Assembly (NCBI RefSeq): GCF_001429505.1
Contig: NZ_LMJW01000022.1
Coordinates: 264,175-318,562 of the forward strand
Direction: 5' to 3'
DNA: 54,388 bases
Origin: Allobosea sp. Root483D1
GTDB lineage: Bacteria > Pseudomonadota > Alphaproteobacteria > Rhizobiales > Beijerinckiaceae
Position 1 is the stretch's first letter. Every line of letters starts with the position of its first letter. Below, in pieces: positions 18,537 through 27,466 of the stretch. Made by a program: the position numbers and the translations under genes. The notes beneath the pieces were generated by a model. That model ran no database searches. It was not told the origin of the DNA and saw nothing but the letters and a program-made list of their open reading frames with translations.

Positions 18537-19523
18537 TCAGATCGCGCTGCTCCACTGCACCGGGACGAGCTCGAAACCGTTGCCGGCCTTGGCGATATGG
18601 CCGGTTGCCGGGAAGGGGGCGTGATAGAAGCAGACCTGCATCTTGTCGGTGACCGCCATGTCGAGCAGCTTGCGGCGGGTGGCGACCGCCTGCGGCCCAT
18701 CCATGTCGAACACCGCCGACCAGTCGGGATTGCGCACGAATAGGGCCGGGTGGTTTGTCGTGTCCGACAGGACCAGCAGCTTGCCGCTGCCGGAGGCGAC
18801 GGCGAAGACGGTGTGACCGGGCGTATGGCCTGGCGCGGCGATCGCGGTCACGCCCGGGAGGACCTCCTTGCCGGCCTCATACTGCTTCACGTCCTTGGCG
18901 ACCGGCCCGAAGACGCGGCGCACGCCGGCAAAAGCGCCCTTCATCGCCTCGGGGGCGGCGTTCATCTTGGCATCGTCCATCCAGAACGCCCATTCAGCCG
19001 CCGGCACCATCACCTCGGCGTTCGGGAACACGGCGGTCCCGTCCTTGAGACGGAAGCCATTGATGTGGTCGCCGTGGAAATGGCTGAAGACCACGCTCGA
19101 GACGTTCTTGGGGTCGAACCCGGCGGCCTGGAAGTTCTTCATCCAGGCGCCCGAGGTCGGCGCGCCGGAATCGCCGTTGCCGGTGTCGATCAAGGTGATC
19201 TTGTCGCCGATCTGCAGCGCCAGCGTGGTGAAGGTGATCGAGAGCGCGTCGGCCGGCAGGTAGGCTTGCTCCATCGCCTTCTTGACGTCGGCGAGTTCGG
19301 CATTGCGGACGAAGCCCTCGAGCGGGCGCTTGGCGAAGCCGTCATTAATGGCGGTGACGGTGATGTCGCCGACCTTGTAGCGGTAGAAACCCGGGTTCTG
19401 GTTCACGGAAGCTCCTTGCGCATGGGCCGGTGCGATGCCGGCGGGCAGGTCGAGCGCGGCTGCGGCGGCGAGCGCGCCGGCGCCTGCCATCATGGTGCGG
19501 CGTGAGGGTTCGACATGGGCCAT
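18537..19523 (-). CDS. Tat-exported metallo-beta-lactamase-fold hydrolase
   Basis: About 328 aa. The N-terminus carries a twin-arginine signal, P-S-R-R-T-M-M-A-G-A, then a hydrophobic stretch and an A-H-A cleavage site, so the enzyme should be exported folded to the periplasm. The metal site motif H-F-H-G-D-H is near residue 148, with G-H-T-P-G-H and S-D-T-T-N-H downstream. This identifies a zinc-binding MBL-fold hydrolase. The substrate (lactone, ester or other) is undetermined; overall it resembles lactonase-like rather than classical beta-lactamase members. Monocistronic, with a terminator downstream at 18399-18431. Confidence 0.92.
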   Translation of the reverse strand: MAHVEPSRRTMMAGAGALAAAAALDLPAGIAPAHAQGASVNQNPGFYRYKVGDITVTAINDGFAKRPLEGFVRNAELADVKKAMEQAYLPADALSITFTTLALQIGDKITLIDTGNGDSGAPTSGAWMKNFQAAGFDPKNVSSVVFSHFHGDHINGFRLKDGTAVFPNAEVMVPAAEWAFWMDDAKMNAAPEAMKGAFAGVRRVFGPVAKDVKQYEAGKEVLPGVTAIAAPGHTPGHTVFAVASGSGKLLVLSDTTNHPALFVRNPDWSAVFDMDGPQAVATRRKLLDMAVTDKMQVCFYHAPFPATGHIAKAGNGFELVPVQWSSAI

Positions 19524-19764
19524 CGATCAGGCTCCAACAACGAGAAGGGCGCGACCTCTCCCGAATGGCGCCCCGCCAGCCAGAATCGCATCCTGGGCAT
19601 TGGTTCAGCCCGACCGCCAAACTAGCTGTGCAAACAACGCCTTCAACCGCTGTGTGGATGGCCAGGGTCAACTTTCCGTGAAGTTGCCGCCGCAGCGGCG
19701 CCCGGTCCGTAGGTTGAATCGACCTGTCAGGGCAAGCGGCTTCGCCTTTGGAACCGAAGCCGTT

Positions 19765-20190
19765 TCAGCGATCGGCCGGCGCCGAGGTCTGGTCGGAATC
19801 GCTCCTGGCGAAAGCCTTGAGCAGAGCGGCGCAGAGCGCCAGCGAGGCGAGCGCGCCATGGCCCGAACAACCGGCGACCAGTGCCTCGTAGGTCTGCTCT
19901 TCCGAGGCGACCGACTGCAGACTCCAGTTCCACTCAGGCGCCTTCTGCCGGATGACGTTGACCGCGACGTCGATCTCGGCGCTGATCTTGCCGATCGCCT
20001 TCCAGAGCGAGCCCTGCTGATAGATGCCTCCGGGCGGGGTGCGCGGGCCGATCAGATGGGCCGGCTTGCGCCGGACGGTGAAGCCGAGCGCCTCGTAGAT
20101 GTCGGCGTCGAGGTTGCGGTCCGGACGACCGGTGCTCTCGCAGCGCCGTGCGAGAGCGAGCAACTGGTCGTGCTGATCGGCGCAGGTCAT
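19765..20190 (-). CDS. Phage-type hypothetical protein (ABA-sandwich-like)
   Basis: About 141 aa. The pattern L-D-A-D-I-Y-E-A-L-G-F near residue 27 and the end L-A-L-C-A-A-L-L-K-A-F resemble small proteins of alphaproteobacterial phages (the so-called ABA sandwich group), where D-x-x-I-x-x-A-L-G and A-L-C-x-A-x-L-x-A recur. No function is known. No other phage genes are nearby, so it is either a remnant or a domesticated gene. The start at 20190 is the only good ATG. Confidence 0.6.
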   Translation of the reverse strand: MTCADQHDQLLALARRCESTGRPDRNLDADIYEALGFTVRRKPAHLIGPRTPPGGIYQQGSLWKAIGKISAEIDVAVNVIRQKAPEWNWSLQSVASEEQTYEALVAGCSGHGALASLALCAALLKAFARSDSDQTSAPADR

Positions 20191-20510
20191 TCCTCGCTAT
20201 ACCTCGTTCGCGTCACCAGGGCAGCCCTTGCCGCGCCGTCGGAGCCGCCCGCAATCGGTACCGGCCGGATGTGCCGGACAGACGGGCGTTTAGCGTCAGT
20301 CGGGCAAGATCGCCAGTGCCATTCTGGCGCAAGCGGGCAGGGCGGCCAAGCCGTCGGCGATGCGCTGACCACAGGGCAGGTCGCTCGCTCGAAAAAGGCC
20401 GGAGGCCTTTACCTTTCGGTCAGCAGCTTGCTCCCATGGTTCGCTGACGATGTCGGCAGGCAGCATTGTTCGCCCCAATGCAGCTTGTGCTGAAATAATA
20501 GGCAGGGCGT
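20191..20510. other. Gene-free spacer with a terminator-like hairpin
   Basis: There is no supported gene. AAAGGCC (20394-20400) and GGCCTTT (20404-20410) form a short stem flanked by A and T runs, resembling a small bidirectional terminator. The AT-rich stretch before 20511 probably holds the promoter of the diguanylate cyclase gene. Confidence 0.4.
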
Positions 20511-22397
20511 ATGCGCAGGTTTTTCCTGGTTGCTGTACTTTTACTCGTCGTGAATTCTGCCGTTGACGCCTCCTGCCTGGCTCCCTCCGGCCCCTTGCTT
20601 TCAAGTATCAGTGATCTCGTGGGGCGAGACCCTGAATTGGCGTCGCGGCTCGCCGAAGATGCTCTCGCAAGCAAAGGCGATCAGACGGTCGAGACCAGAG
20701 GGCGCCTGCTGGCCTTGCAGGCCGAGGGATTCGGGCGACGGTCGCAAGCCGCGGCCGCGCGGCGGATAGCCGGGCTGGGAGTCACGGAGCCGCTATTGGC
20801 CGATAGCGATGCGCGTGTGGAGCTGCTCTGGATCCTGGCCACAAACACATTCCAGCCCGAGGCGCTCGCGGAGTTGCAATTGTGGATCGAAGCACTCGCA
20901 GCGCGGGTCGATCCGCACTCGGCCAAGGCGATCTGCCTCGATATCGCTCTCGGAAACATCCAGCGCGTGCGCGGCAATTTCGGCGAGGCAGCGCGGTTGC
21001 TGTTCCAGGCCTATCGCGCGAGTAACACGCCGGCGCTGACGCTCGCCAACATCGAGGCGGTGCGCCTGCTCGGCCGCGTCTGGGGCGATGCCGGCAATGC
21101 CGATGCCGCACTGGAGCTCAACCGGGCGGTCATCGATTTCGAGAGCGCGACCGGAAACACCTTCCTGCTCGGAATGGCGCACGGCTATCGCGGAATCTAT
21201 CTGAACAATAAGCGGCGTTTCGAAGAGGCGCTCCCGGAGCTCGAACTGGCCCGCGTCTCGCATCGCCGCTTCTTCGCCGAGGCGAGCGAAGCTCACATCG
21301 AGCGGGAGTTCTGCCGTGCACGGATCGGGCTCAAGCAATGGAGCATGGCGAGACGCCACTGCGAGCAGGCGCAGGAGAAGTTCGTCCGCCTGGGCGAGGC
21401 GGAGCCCGAGCAAACCGAGCTGCTCGCGGCGGAGGTCGATCTGGCGGAGGGAAAGCTCGACGAGGCACGCCGGCGCCTGAACGCCGTCATCGAGAAGGGA
21501 GACGCCACAAGGGGCGTCAGCTCATTCGAGTCGTTCCGGCTGCGAGCCGAGCTCAATCGCCGAGAGGGGGAATTCGCGGCGGCGTTCTCGGACCTCCACC
21601 AGTACATTGAAAGGCACGGCCGCTGGAAGGACGCGGCCACGGCACGCCAGACGCTGGTTCTGTCGGAGCAGTTCACCGCGGATCTCCAGGCGGCGCGAGC
21701 CGAAGCGTTGCAAAGAACCCTCGACGCTGAACGGGCCGAGAGGCATGCCAACACCAGGAACATGATCGTCACCGTCGTCGCGATGGTGCTGATACTGCTC
21801 ATTCTCTTCCGCATGCACTATCTCGACCTGCGCCATCGCAGCCGCCTGGAGGAGATCGCCAACACCGATGCCCTCACCGGTATCTCGAACCGCCGGCATA
21901 TCCTCGAATGCGCCGATGCGCAGCTGGCGGCGGCCCGCGAGGCCGGCCGCACCTTCTCGGTCGCGCTCCTCGATCTCGATCACTTCAAGGCGATCAACGA
22001 CACTTACGGTCATCAGGTCGGCGACTCCGTGCTGAAGCGGGTCGCCTCCGCCGCGACCGCGCGACTGCCCGCCAATGCGTCGATCGGCCGGTGGGGCGGC
22101 GAGGAATTCCTGATCGCCTTCGACGGCCACGGGCTCGAGGATTGCGCGGCCCATCTCGAACGGCTGCGCCTGGGCGTTCGGCAGATCTGGGCCCATCACG
22201 ATGCGGCTGTCATGATCGACTTCAGCGCCGGTCTCGCCGACAGCGACGATCCCGGTCTTTCTGTGGAGCAGTTGATCGAGCGGGCGGACAAGGCCCTCTA
22301 TCGCGCCAAGGCAGGCGGGCGCGGCCAGACCTGCCTGTCCCGCCTGGGGGCGAGCATCGTCCCGGCGGCAAGCCGTCCGGAGCACGTCCAGCTCTGA
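20511..22397 (+). CDS. Diguanylate cyclase with N-terminal TPR-like sensor region
   Basis: About 628 aa. A signal peptide or first membrane anchor (about 1-20) is followed by some 400 residues of helical TPR-like repeats, probably periplasmic. A membrane helix follows (about 418-440: M-I-V-T-V-V-A-M-V-L-I-L-L), then a cytoplasmic GGDEF domain. The active-site motif is R-W-G-G-E-E-F, with D-A-L-T-G-I-S-N-R-R and D-L-D-H-F-K-A-I-N-D before it, so synthesis of cyclic-di-GMP is expected. The inhibitory RxxD site usually found five residues before GGDEF is absent. The signal sensed is unknown. Confidence 0.92.
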   Translation: MRRFFLVAVLLLVVNSAVDASCLAPSGPLLSSISDLVGRDPELASRLAEDALASKGDQTVETRGRLLALQAEGFGRRSQAAAARRIAGLGVTEPLLADSDARVELLWILATNTFQPEALAELQLWIEALAARVDPHSAKAICLDIALGNIQRVRGNFGEAARLLFQAYRASNTPALTLANIEAVRLLGRVWGDAGNADAALELNRAVIDFESATGNTFLLGMAHGYRGIYLNNKRRFEEALPELELARVSHRRFFAEASEAHIEREFCRARIGLKQWSMARRHCEQAQEKFVRLGEAEPEQTELLAAEVDLAEGKLDEARRRLNAVIEKGDATRGVSSFESFRLRAELNRREGEFAAAFSDLHQYIERHGRWKDAATARQTLVLSEQFTADLQAARAEALQRTLDAERAERHANTRNMIVTVVAMVLILLILFRMHYLDLRHRSRLEEIANTDALTGISNRRHILECADAQLAAAREAGRTFSVALLDLDHFKAINDTYGHQVGDSVLKRVASAATARLPANASIGRWGGEEFLIAFDGHGLEDCAAHLERLRLGVRQIWAHHDAAVMIDFSAGLADSDDPGLSVEQLIERADKALYRAKAGGRGQTCLSRLGASIVPAASRPEHVQL

Positions 22398-22446
22398 GCC
22401 CGCCGGTCTTGCTCTCGCCCCAGCGGCCTGATACCGCAGCGCGAGG

Positions 22447-22521
22447 GCCGGCGTAGCACAGCGGTAGTGCAGCGGTTTTGTAAACCGAAGGTCGGGAGTT
22501 CGATCCTCTCCGCCGGCACCA
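22447..22521 (+). tRNA. tRNA-Thr (anticodon TGT)
   Basis: Acceptor arms GCCGGCG (22447-22453) and CGCCGGC (22511-22517) pair fully, followed by ACCA with an encoded CCA. The anticodon loop reads TTTGTAA with TGT in the middle, and the T-arm contains GTTCGATCC. The D-arm AGCACAGCGGTAGTGC is normal. Confidence 0.95.
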
Positions 22522-22691
22522 TTCCCTTGACACCCAGGACGGGCCTCTTCGCGATCGTCGCGGCAGCGAGGCGGATTTCCTGGCCTATATCGGCGGTCGT
22601 CGACCTTCGGTGCCGAATAGCGCGCCGGCATTCACGCGTCCGTAACCATCTAAGTCGATGCTTTTGCAAAAGCCTTGCCTGAGATGTGCCC

Positions 22692-23399
22692 ATGCTGAAC
22701 CGCCGCTCCTTTACCATGTCCTCGCTTTCGCTCCTCGCCCCTGGCCTTGCCGGCTGTGGCGGCGGTGGCAGCATCGTGGCGCTGCCGGACATCGCCGCCC
22801 CGAGCGGGCGCAGCCTGACGCGCACGCTCTCACGCCCGAACTACGCGCAGGTCTACATGGCCTATCCGGGCGAGCGCTTCCCGGTGCCGGCGATCGACTA
22901 TCAGAGCATCGAGCCGCGCTATCTGCGCCAGACCGTCGAGTTCCGCGGCGCCGAGCCGCCAGGCTCGATCGTCGTCGATCCCGGCTCCTACCATCTCTAT
23001 TTCGTCGAATCGCAGGGCGTCGCGACGCGCTATGGCGTCGGCGTCGGCCGCGAGGGCTTCGGCTGGACGGGCCAGGCGAAGATCAACATGAAGCGGGATT
23101 GGCCCGACTGGGTGCCGCCGCAGGAGATGATCGAGCGCGATCCGCAGATCAGGGCCCAGCTCGAGCCGACGCCGCGCGGCCCCGGCGTCCGCGGCGGGCC
23201 GAAGAGCCCGCTCGGCGCCCGCACCCTCTACCTCTTCGGCGAGGGACGCGATCTCGGCTACCGCATCCACGGCACGACCGAGCCCTACACCGTCGGCAGC
23301 AACGTCTCCTCGGGCTGCATCCGGATGATCAATCAGGACATCATCCACCTCTACGCCCGTGTCGCGCTCGGCACGCCGGTGACCGTGCTGCCGGTGTGA
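22692..23399 (+). CDS. L,D-transpeptidase (YkuD family) lipoprotein-like
   Basis: About 235 aa. These enzymes make 3-3 cross-links in peptidoglycan or attach proteins to it, in the periplasm. The catalytic block is R-I-H-G-T-T-E-P then S-S-G-C-I-R-M, with the nucleophilic Cys. The N-terminus has a signal sequence with L-A-G-C-G-G, a possible lipobox. It begins M-L-N-R-R-S-F-T-M, which also looks Tat-like. The ATG at 22692 is preferred; GTG 22686 is in frame. It follows tRNA-Thr and converges with the second diguanylate cyclase. Confidence 0.93.
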   Translation: MLNRRSFTMSSLSLLAPGLAGCGGGGSIVALPDIAAPSGRSLTRTLSRPNYAQVYMAYPGERFPVPAIDYQSIEPRYLRQTVEFRGAEPPGSIVVDPGSYHLYFVESQGVATRYGVGVGREGFGWTGQAKINMKRDWPDWVPPQEMIERDPQIRAQLEPTPRGPGVRGGPKSPLGARTLYLFGEGRDLGYRIHGTTEPYTVGSNVSSGCIRMINQDIIHLYARVALGTPVTVLPV

Positions 23400-23441
23400 G
23401 GCGAGTGATGCCGGGGAGGCAGGCCGAGGAGCCCTGACGGC

Positions 23442-24611
23442 TCAGGCCGCCGCGGCGACGCTCGTCGATCCTGCAATCTCGATACGATTGCGTCCGAGCA
23501 GCTTCGCCCGATAGAGCGCGCCATCGGCGACGGCGAGAAATTCGGTCAGGTCGAGCTTGTTGGTGCCAGCCACCGCCAGGCCGACGCTGACGGTTGCCGC
23601 GATGGCGAGGCCGTCGCTGAGTGCTGCCGCCTCGGCAAAGCGCCTGGCGATGTCCTGGCCGATCTGGTGCGCGTCCTGCACGCCCATGCCCGGCAGCAGG
23701 ACAGCGAATTCCTCGCCGCCGAGCCGGGCGCACATGGCATCCGGTCCCGTGGCTTCACCGGCGACCCGTGCGAACAGCTTCAGGATCTGGTCGCCCGCAT
23801 CGTGCCCGTAGGTGTCATTGATCGCCTTGAAGTGGTCGAGGTCGAAGGCGAGCAGCGCATGCGAAGCGCTCTCGCCAGTTTGGCGCAGGCGTTCAGGGCT
23901 CAGCTCGAAGAAGCCCTGGCGATTGTTGAGGCCGGTCAGGAAGTCGGTTCGCGCGCTCGCCAGCAGCCGCGCCCGATCCTCCTCGCGCGCCAGAGCGATC
24001 AGGGACATCGGCATCGCGACCGTAAACAGCACCGCTTCATACATCGTCAGCTTGGCGACGATGGGCAGCACGCTCTCGCCATAGACCGAGACGACCATCG
24101 GCACGACGAATGTGCGGATGGCGTAGGTCAGGCTGTGGCAGGCGAAGACGGCGATCGCGATCGGGCGGGAGCGCAAGCCTTTCGCTGTGCGGCTGCGGAA
24201 CAGGGCGAGGGCGGTCAGAGCGCAAATGACCGCGATGGGGAATGCGCTCGCATGGTTCCAGAGCAGGCTCGCCCAGCCCGTGCCGAGGACGAACCAGGCG
24301 GTGCCGATCGCAGCGAGGAAGCCCGCGACGAGGACGGGGCGCAGGGACCGGCCGTCCAGCACCAGAACCCCCTGCAGGACCAGGGCGTAGCCGAGCAGCA
24401 TGACGACATTGGTCAGGGCGGGACCGGAAACGCCGGGAAGCAGGCTCCGATTCATCGCGAGGATGCAGCCCAGGGCGAACACGCCATAGGCTGCCGCCCA
24501 GAGGCCGAGTTCCCGCGATCGCGGGGCGTGCGCCTGCCGCTCCCACAAGGTCATGGCCGCGGCGATGAGCAGCGTTCCGATCGTCAGATACCAGAGGGTT
24601 GCAAGGTCCAT
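23442..24611 (-). CDS. Membrane diguanylate cyclase
   Basis: About 389 aa. The N-terminal 210 residues are hydrophobic, with roughly six to seven membrane helices, a pattern seen in integral-membrane sensor cyclases. The GGDEF domain (about 220-380) has D-F-L-T-G-L-N-N-R-Q-G, F-D-L-D-H-F-K-A-I-N-D-T-Y-G-H and the active-site motif R-L-G-G-E-E-F. The RxxD inhibitory site is missing, as in the cyclase at 20511-22397. It ends A-S-T-S-V-A-A-A-A. It probably makes cyclic-di-GMP in response to an unknown membrane signal. Confidence 0.92.
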   Translation of the reverse strand: MDLATLWYLTIGTLLIAAAMTLWERQAHAPRSRELGLWAAAYGVFALGCILAMNRSLLPGVSGPALTNVVMLLGYALVLQGVLVLDGRSLRPVLVAGFLAAIGTAWFVLGTGWASLLWNHASAFPIAVICALTALALFRSRTAKGLRSRPIAIAVFACHSLTYAIRTFVVPMVVSVYGESVLPIVAKLTMYEAVLFTVAMPMSLIALAREEDRARLLASARTDFLTGLNNRQGFFELSPERLRQTGESASHALLAFDLDHFKAINDTYGHDAGDQILKLFARVAGEATGPDAMCARLGGEEFAVLLPGMGVQDAHQIGQDIARRFAEAAALSDGLAIAATVSVGLAVAGTNKLDLTEFLAVADGALYRAKLLGRNRIEIAGSTSVAAAA

Positions 24612-24966
24612 CGCGATCGTCGTCAGCAGTGGCTGCGTTCGGCGTCAGGCATGATCAAGCGCTCCCAGCCTGGCCGAGTGCAGGAAAAGCTAGCCCAAAT
24701 GAGTTAATATCCGCTTGTGACGATCTGCCTTCGTAGCAGGCATCCGGGCCTGAGCGATGCATCGTCAAGATCCGCATGTTCAATGTTGGCGATATATACT
24801 CTGCACGAGCTCTCGATAAACGCGAAGAACTCGGCTCGACTTCATGCATTGCCATCTCGATATCGGCGCCCTCCAGTTGGGGTAGCTGGAAGTATCCGGT
24901 CTCGAGACTGCCGATACGCCGCTTGCGGTCGATCCGCGCAGATGCCCCTCGGCTCTCGTCGTTCGA
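24612..24966. other. Gene-free spacer
   Basis: Open frames exist on both strands (for example 24655-24969 minus and 24776-25036 plus), but their translations have no family character and overlap each other. I see no gene. Part of it may be the promoter region of the membrane diguanylate cyclase. Confidence 0.4.
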
Positions 24967-24997
24967 CAAAAAAAGCCCCGCCCTTTCGGGCGGGGCT
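24967..24997 (-). terminator. Intrinsic terminator of the MHS transporter gene
   Basis: AGCCCCGCCC (24974-24983) and GGGCGGGGCT (24988-24997) form a perfect 10-bp stem with loop TTTC. It is followed in the minus direction by a run of seven T. It lies 33 nt past the transporter stop. Confidence 0.9.
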
Positions 24998-25029
24998 CGC
25001 GGAACCAGCTGGCTGGTCGGATCTGGCGA

Positions 25030-26697
25030 TCAGTGATCGTAGGTGAGGATGTCGCGATCCTTGGTCTCGGGCACGAAGAGCATGCCGATGACGAAGGTCA
25101 TCATCGCGATAACGATCGGGTACCAGAGGCCGTAGAAGATGTCGCCGGTGCCGGCCACCATGGCGAACGAGGTCGCCGGCAGCAGGCCGCCGAACCAGCC
25201 ATTGCCGATATGGTAGGGCAGCGACATGCCGGTGTAGCGGATGCGGGTCGGGAAGAGCTCGACCAGGGCCGCGGCGATCGGGCCGTAGACCATCGTCACA
25301 TAGATCACGAGGATCGTCAGGATGCCGATGATCGTCAGCGACTGGGCATTGAACAGCGCGTTCCCGAAGCCGGTCTTGACGATGCGGGCGTCGTTCGGGG
25401 CGGGATAGCCGGCGGCGATCGCTTCCTTGGCGATGTTGGCGGCGAAGGTGGCGTCGATCGCGACGTCCTTGCCGTTGACCGTGACCTTGGCCGCGGTGCC
25501 GGCGGGCGCCGGGGTCTGGGTGTACTGGATCGCCTGCGAAGCCAGCGTGCGACGGGCGATGTCGCAGGGCTGGGTGAAGGTGCGCACGCCGACCGGATCG
25601 AAGACCGAGCCGCAGGTGGCGGGATCGGCGACGACGACGACCTTGACGTTGTCATGCGCCGCGGCGAGGCCCGGATTGGCGGCCTTGGTGAGGGCGCCGA
25701 ACAGCGGGAAATAGGTCAGCGCCGCAATCAGGCAGCCGGCGAGGATCACCGGCTTGCGGCCGATCCTGTCGGACAGCGAGCCGAAGAAGATGAAGCCGCC
25801 GGTGCCGATGATCAACGACCAGGCGATCAGCACGTTGGCCGAATAGAGGTCGACCTTCAGGATGCTCTGGATGAAGAACAGGGCGTAGAACTGGCCGGTG
25901 TACCAGACGACGGCCTGGCCGGCGGTGAGGCCGAACAGAGCCAGCAGGGCGATCCTGGCGTTCTTCCATTGGCCGAAGGCCTCGGAAAGCGGCGCCTTCG
26001 AGCCGGTGCCCTCTTCCTTCATCTTCTGGAAGGCCGGGGATTCCTGCATCTGCAGGCGGATCCAGACCGAGATCGCGAGCAGGAAGATCGAGGCCAGGAA
26101 CGGGATGCGCCAGCCCCAGGCGGTGAACTCGGCCTCGCCCATGGTGGTGCGGATGCCGAGGATGACGATCAGCGAGAGCAGCAGTCCGAGCGTCGCCGTG
26201 GTCTGGATCCAGGAGGTGTAGAAGCCGCGGCGGCCCGGGGGCGCATGCTCGGCGACATAGACCGCGGCGCCGCCATATTCGCCGCCGAGCGCGAGGCCCT
26301 GCAGCATGCGCAGCGCGATCAGGATGACCGGGGCGATCCAGCCGATCGAGTTGTAGCTGGGCAGCAGGCCGACCAGGAAGGTCGAGGCGCCCATGATCAC
26401 GATCGTGACGAGGAAGGTGTATTTGCGGCCGATCAGGTCACCCAGGCGGCCGAAGAACAGCGCGCCGAAGGGGCGCACAAGGAAGCCGGCGGCGAAGGCG
26501 AGCAGGGCGAAGATGGCGCGCGTGTTCGGATCAAAGGCCGAGAAGAAATGCGCGCCGATCATCACGGCGAGTGAACCGTAGAGATAGAAATCGTACCATT
26601 CGAAGACCGTGCCCAGGGAGGAAGCAAGGATGACCTTCTTCTCCTCCCTGGTCATCGGCCGCGGCCCTGCGGCCGCCGGTGCATGTGCCATGCTCAT
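25030..26697 (-). CDS. MHS-family MFS transporter with an extra loop
   Basis: About 555 aa, longer than typical (about 430) members of the metabolite:H+ symporter branch of MFS (ProP, ShiA, KgtP). Family motifs: G-T-V-F-E-W-Y-D-F-Y-L-Y-G in the first helix, F-G-R-L-G-D-L-I-G-R-K after the second, R-M-L-Q-G-L-A-L-G-G-E-Y-G-G-A near helix four, and G-S-L-S-D-R-I-G-R-K in the second half. About 110 extra residues are inserted around 345-455. The insert is hydrophilic, with two cysteines (T-C-G-S and P-C-D-I), probably outside the membrane. The substrate is likely a small carboxylate or compatible solute, not determinable here. Confidence 0.92.
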   Translation of the reverse strand: MSMAHAPAAAGPRPMTREEKKVILASSLGTVFEWYDFYLYGSLAVMIGAHFFSAFDPNTRAIFALLAFAAGFLVRPFGALFFGRLGDLIGRKYTFLVTIVIMGASTFLVGLLPSYNSIGWIAPVILIALRMLQGLALGGEYGGAAVYVAEHAPPGRRGFYTSWIQTTATLGLLLSLIVILGIRTTMGEAEFTAWGWRIPFLASIFLLAISVWIRLQMQESPAFQKMKEEGTGSKAPLSEAFGQWKNARIALLALFGLTAGQAVVWYTGQFYALFFIQSILKVDLYSANVLIAWSLIIGTGGFIFFGSLSDRIGRKPVILAGCLIAALTYFPLFGALTKAANPGLAAAHDNVKVVVVADPATCGSVFDPVGVRTFTQPCDIARRTLASQAIQYTQTPAPAGTAAKVTVNGKDVAIDATFAANIAKEAIAAGYPAPNDARIVKTGFGNALFNAQSLTIIGILTILVIYVTMVYGPIAAALVELFPTRIRYTGMSLPYHIGNGWFGGLLPATSFAMVAGTGDIFYGLWYPIVIAMMTFVIGMLFVPETKDRDILTYDH

Positions 26698-27040
26698 GAA
26701 GCGCTCCCGTTTTTTCGTTCCCCCGGGCGCTGCGGACCATCCGCTGCGCCCTCACGCCGCCTTCTGGCGGTTCTTCGCTTGGAGTCGGCGCAGGGCCGAC
26801 TCAGGAAAAGGCCTTGGAAAAGCCAAGTTTGATGGGCTAGGAATGCGTCCACACCCCGCAATCTTCAACCGAGCACTTGGTCTTGCACCGAAAGGCGTAA
26901 GACGAAGGATTGAGCGCGCGCCGGGGTCGATCCCGCCCCGCATCTCGTCACGACTCGCCTTGCCGGCCCCGAGTTGTTAACCTTTCGCCAACCATGCCGG
27001 CCTCGGGGTCGACGGGCTGCGCAGGACGGGAGTTGGTCGC
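26698..27040. other. Divergent promoter spacer
   Basis: Spacer between the MHS transporter gene and the divergent secreted-protein gene. No gene is seen. TTAA-N7-CCAA at 26977-26991 is a 6-of-8 match to the CtrA full site TTAA-N7-TTAA and may be chance. Confidence 0.35.
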
Positions 27041-27463
27041 ATGAGAGTTCGCTCCGGAGTGCCTCTGCTCGCAGCGTTCGTCGGGCTTTGCGCGGCGTCG
27101 TCCTCGGCCACGGCCGCCCCCGGTTTCGGCGCGGCGCCCTCGGCCGGCGTATCCGGTTCAGCTCCGCGTTTCGCTCCGATGCGACCGAGCGCGCGGCCGG
27201 GTCATGCCCGCCACGGCCGCGCCGCTTTCTATGGCGGCGGCTATTCCGGCTTGTATGGCTGGCCGGGCGACCAGCGGGTCGTGGTGGTGCTGCCGGAGGC
27301 GAGCGAGCCGCCATCGGTGAAGGAGCCCTCGATACCCGTCGCGATCGGCATCCCGAGGCCGCCGGCGGCCGATCCGGTGCTGTATCGGATCGAAACGCGT
27401 CAGGGACGCCCGGTGGTCAGGGTCATGCGCTTCAGTAGCGACGGCGCGGTAGCGCGGCGCTGA
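27041..27463 (+). CDS. Secreted hypothetical protein
   Basis: About 140 aa with a clear signal peptide (M-R-V-R-S-G-V-P-L-L-A-A-F, cleavage after A-T-A). The mature part is Pro/Ala/Gly-rich, then has V-V-V-V-L-P-E-A and a basic end with Y-R-I-E-T-R and R-V-M-R-F. I do not recognise a family. It converges tightly with rlmB (3 nt between stops). Confidence 0.7.
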   Translation: MRVRSGVPLLAAFVGLCAASSSATAAPGFGAAPSAGVSGSAPRFAPMRPSARPGHARHGRAAFYGGGYSGLYGWPGDQRVVVVLPEASEPPSVKEPSIPVAIGIPRPPAADPVLYRIETRQGRPVVRVMRFSSDGAVARR

Positions 27464-27466
27464 GCT

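Noticed and set aside
24655..25036. Frames on both strands before the MHS transporter terminator
   Set aside because: One runs across the terminator hairpin and neither shows a ribosome site or known motif. A decayed gene is possible but not supported.
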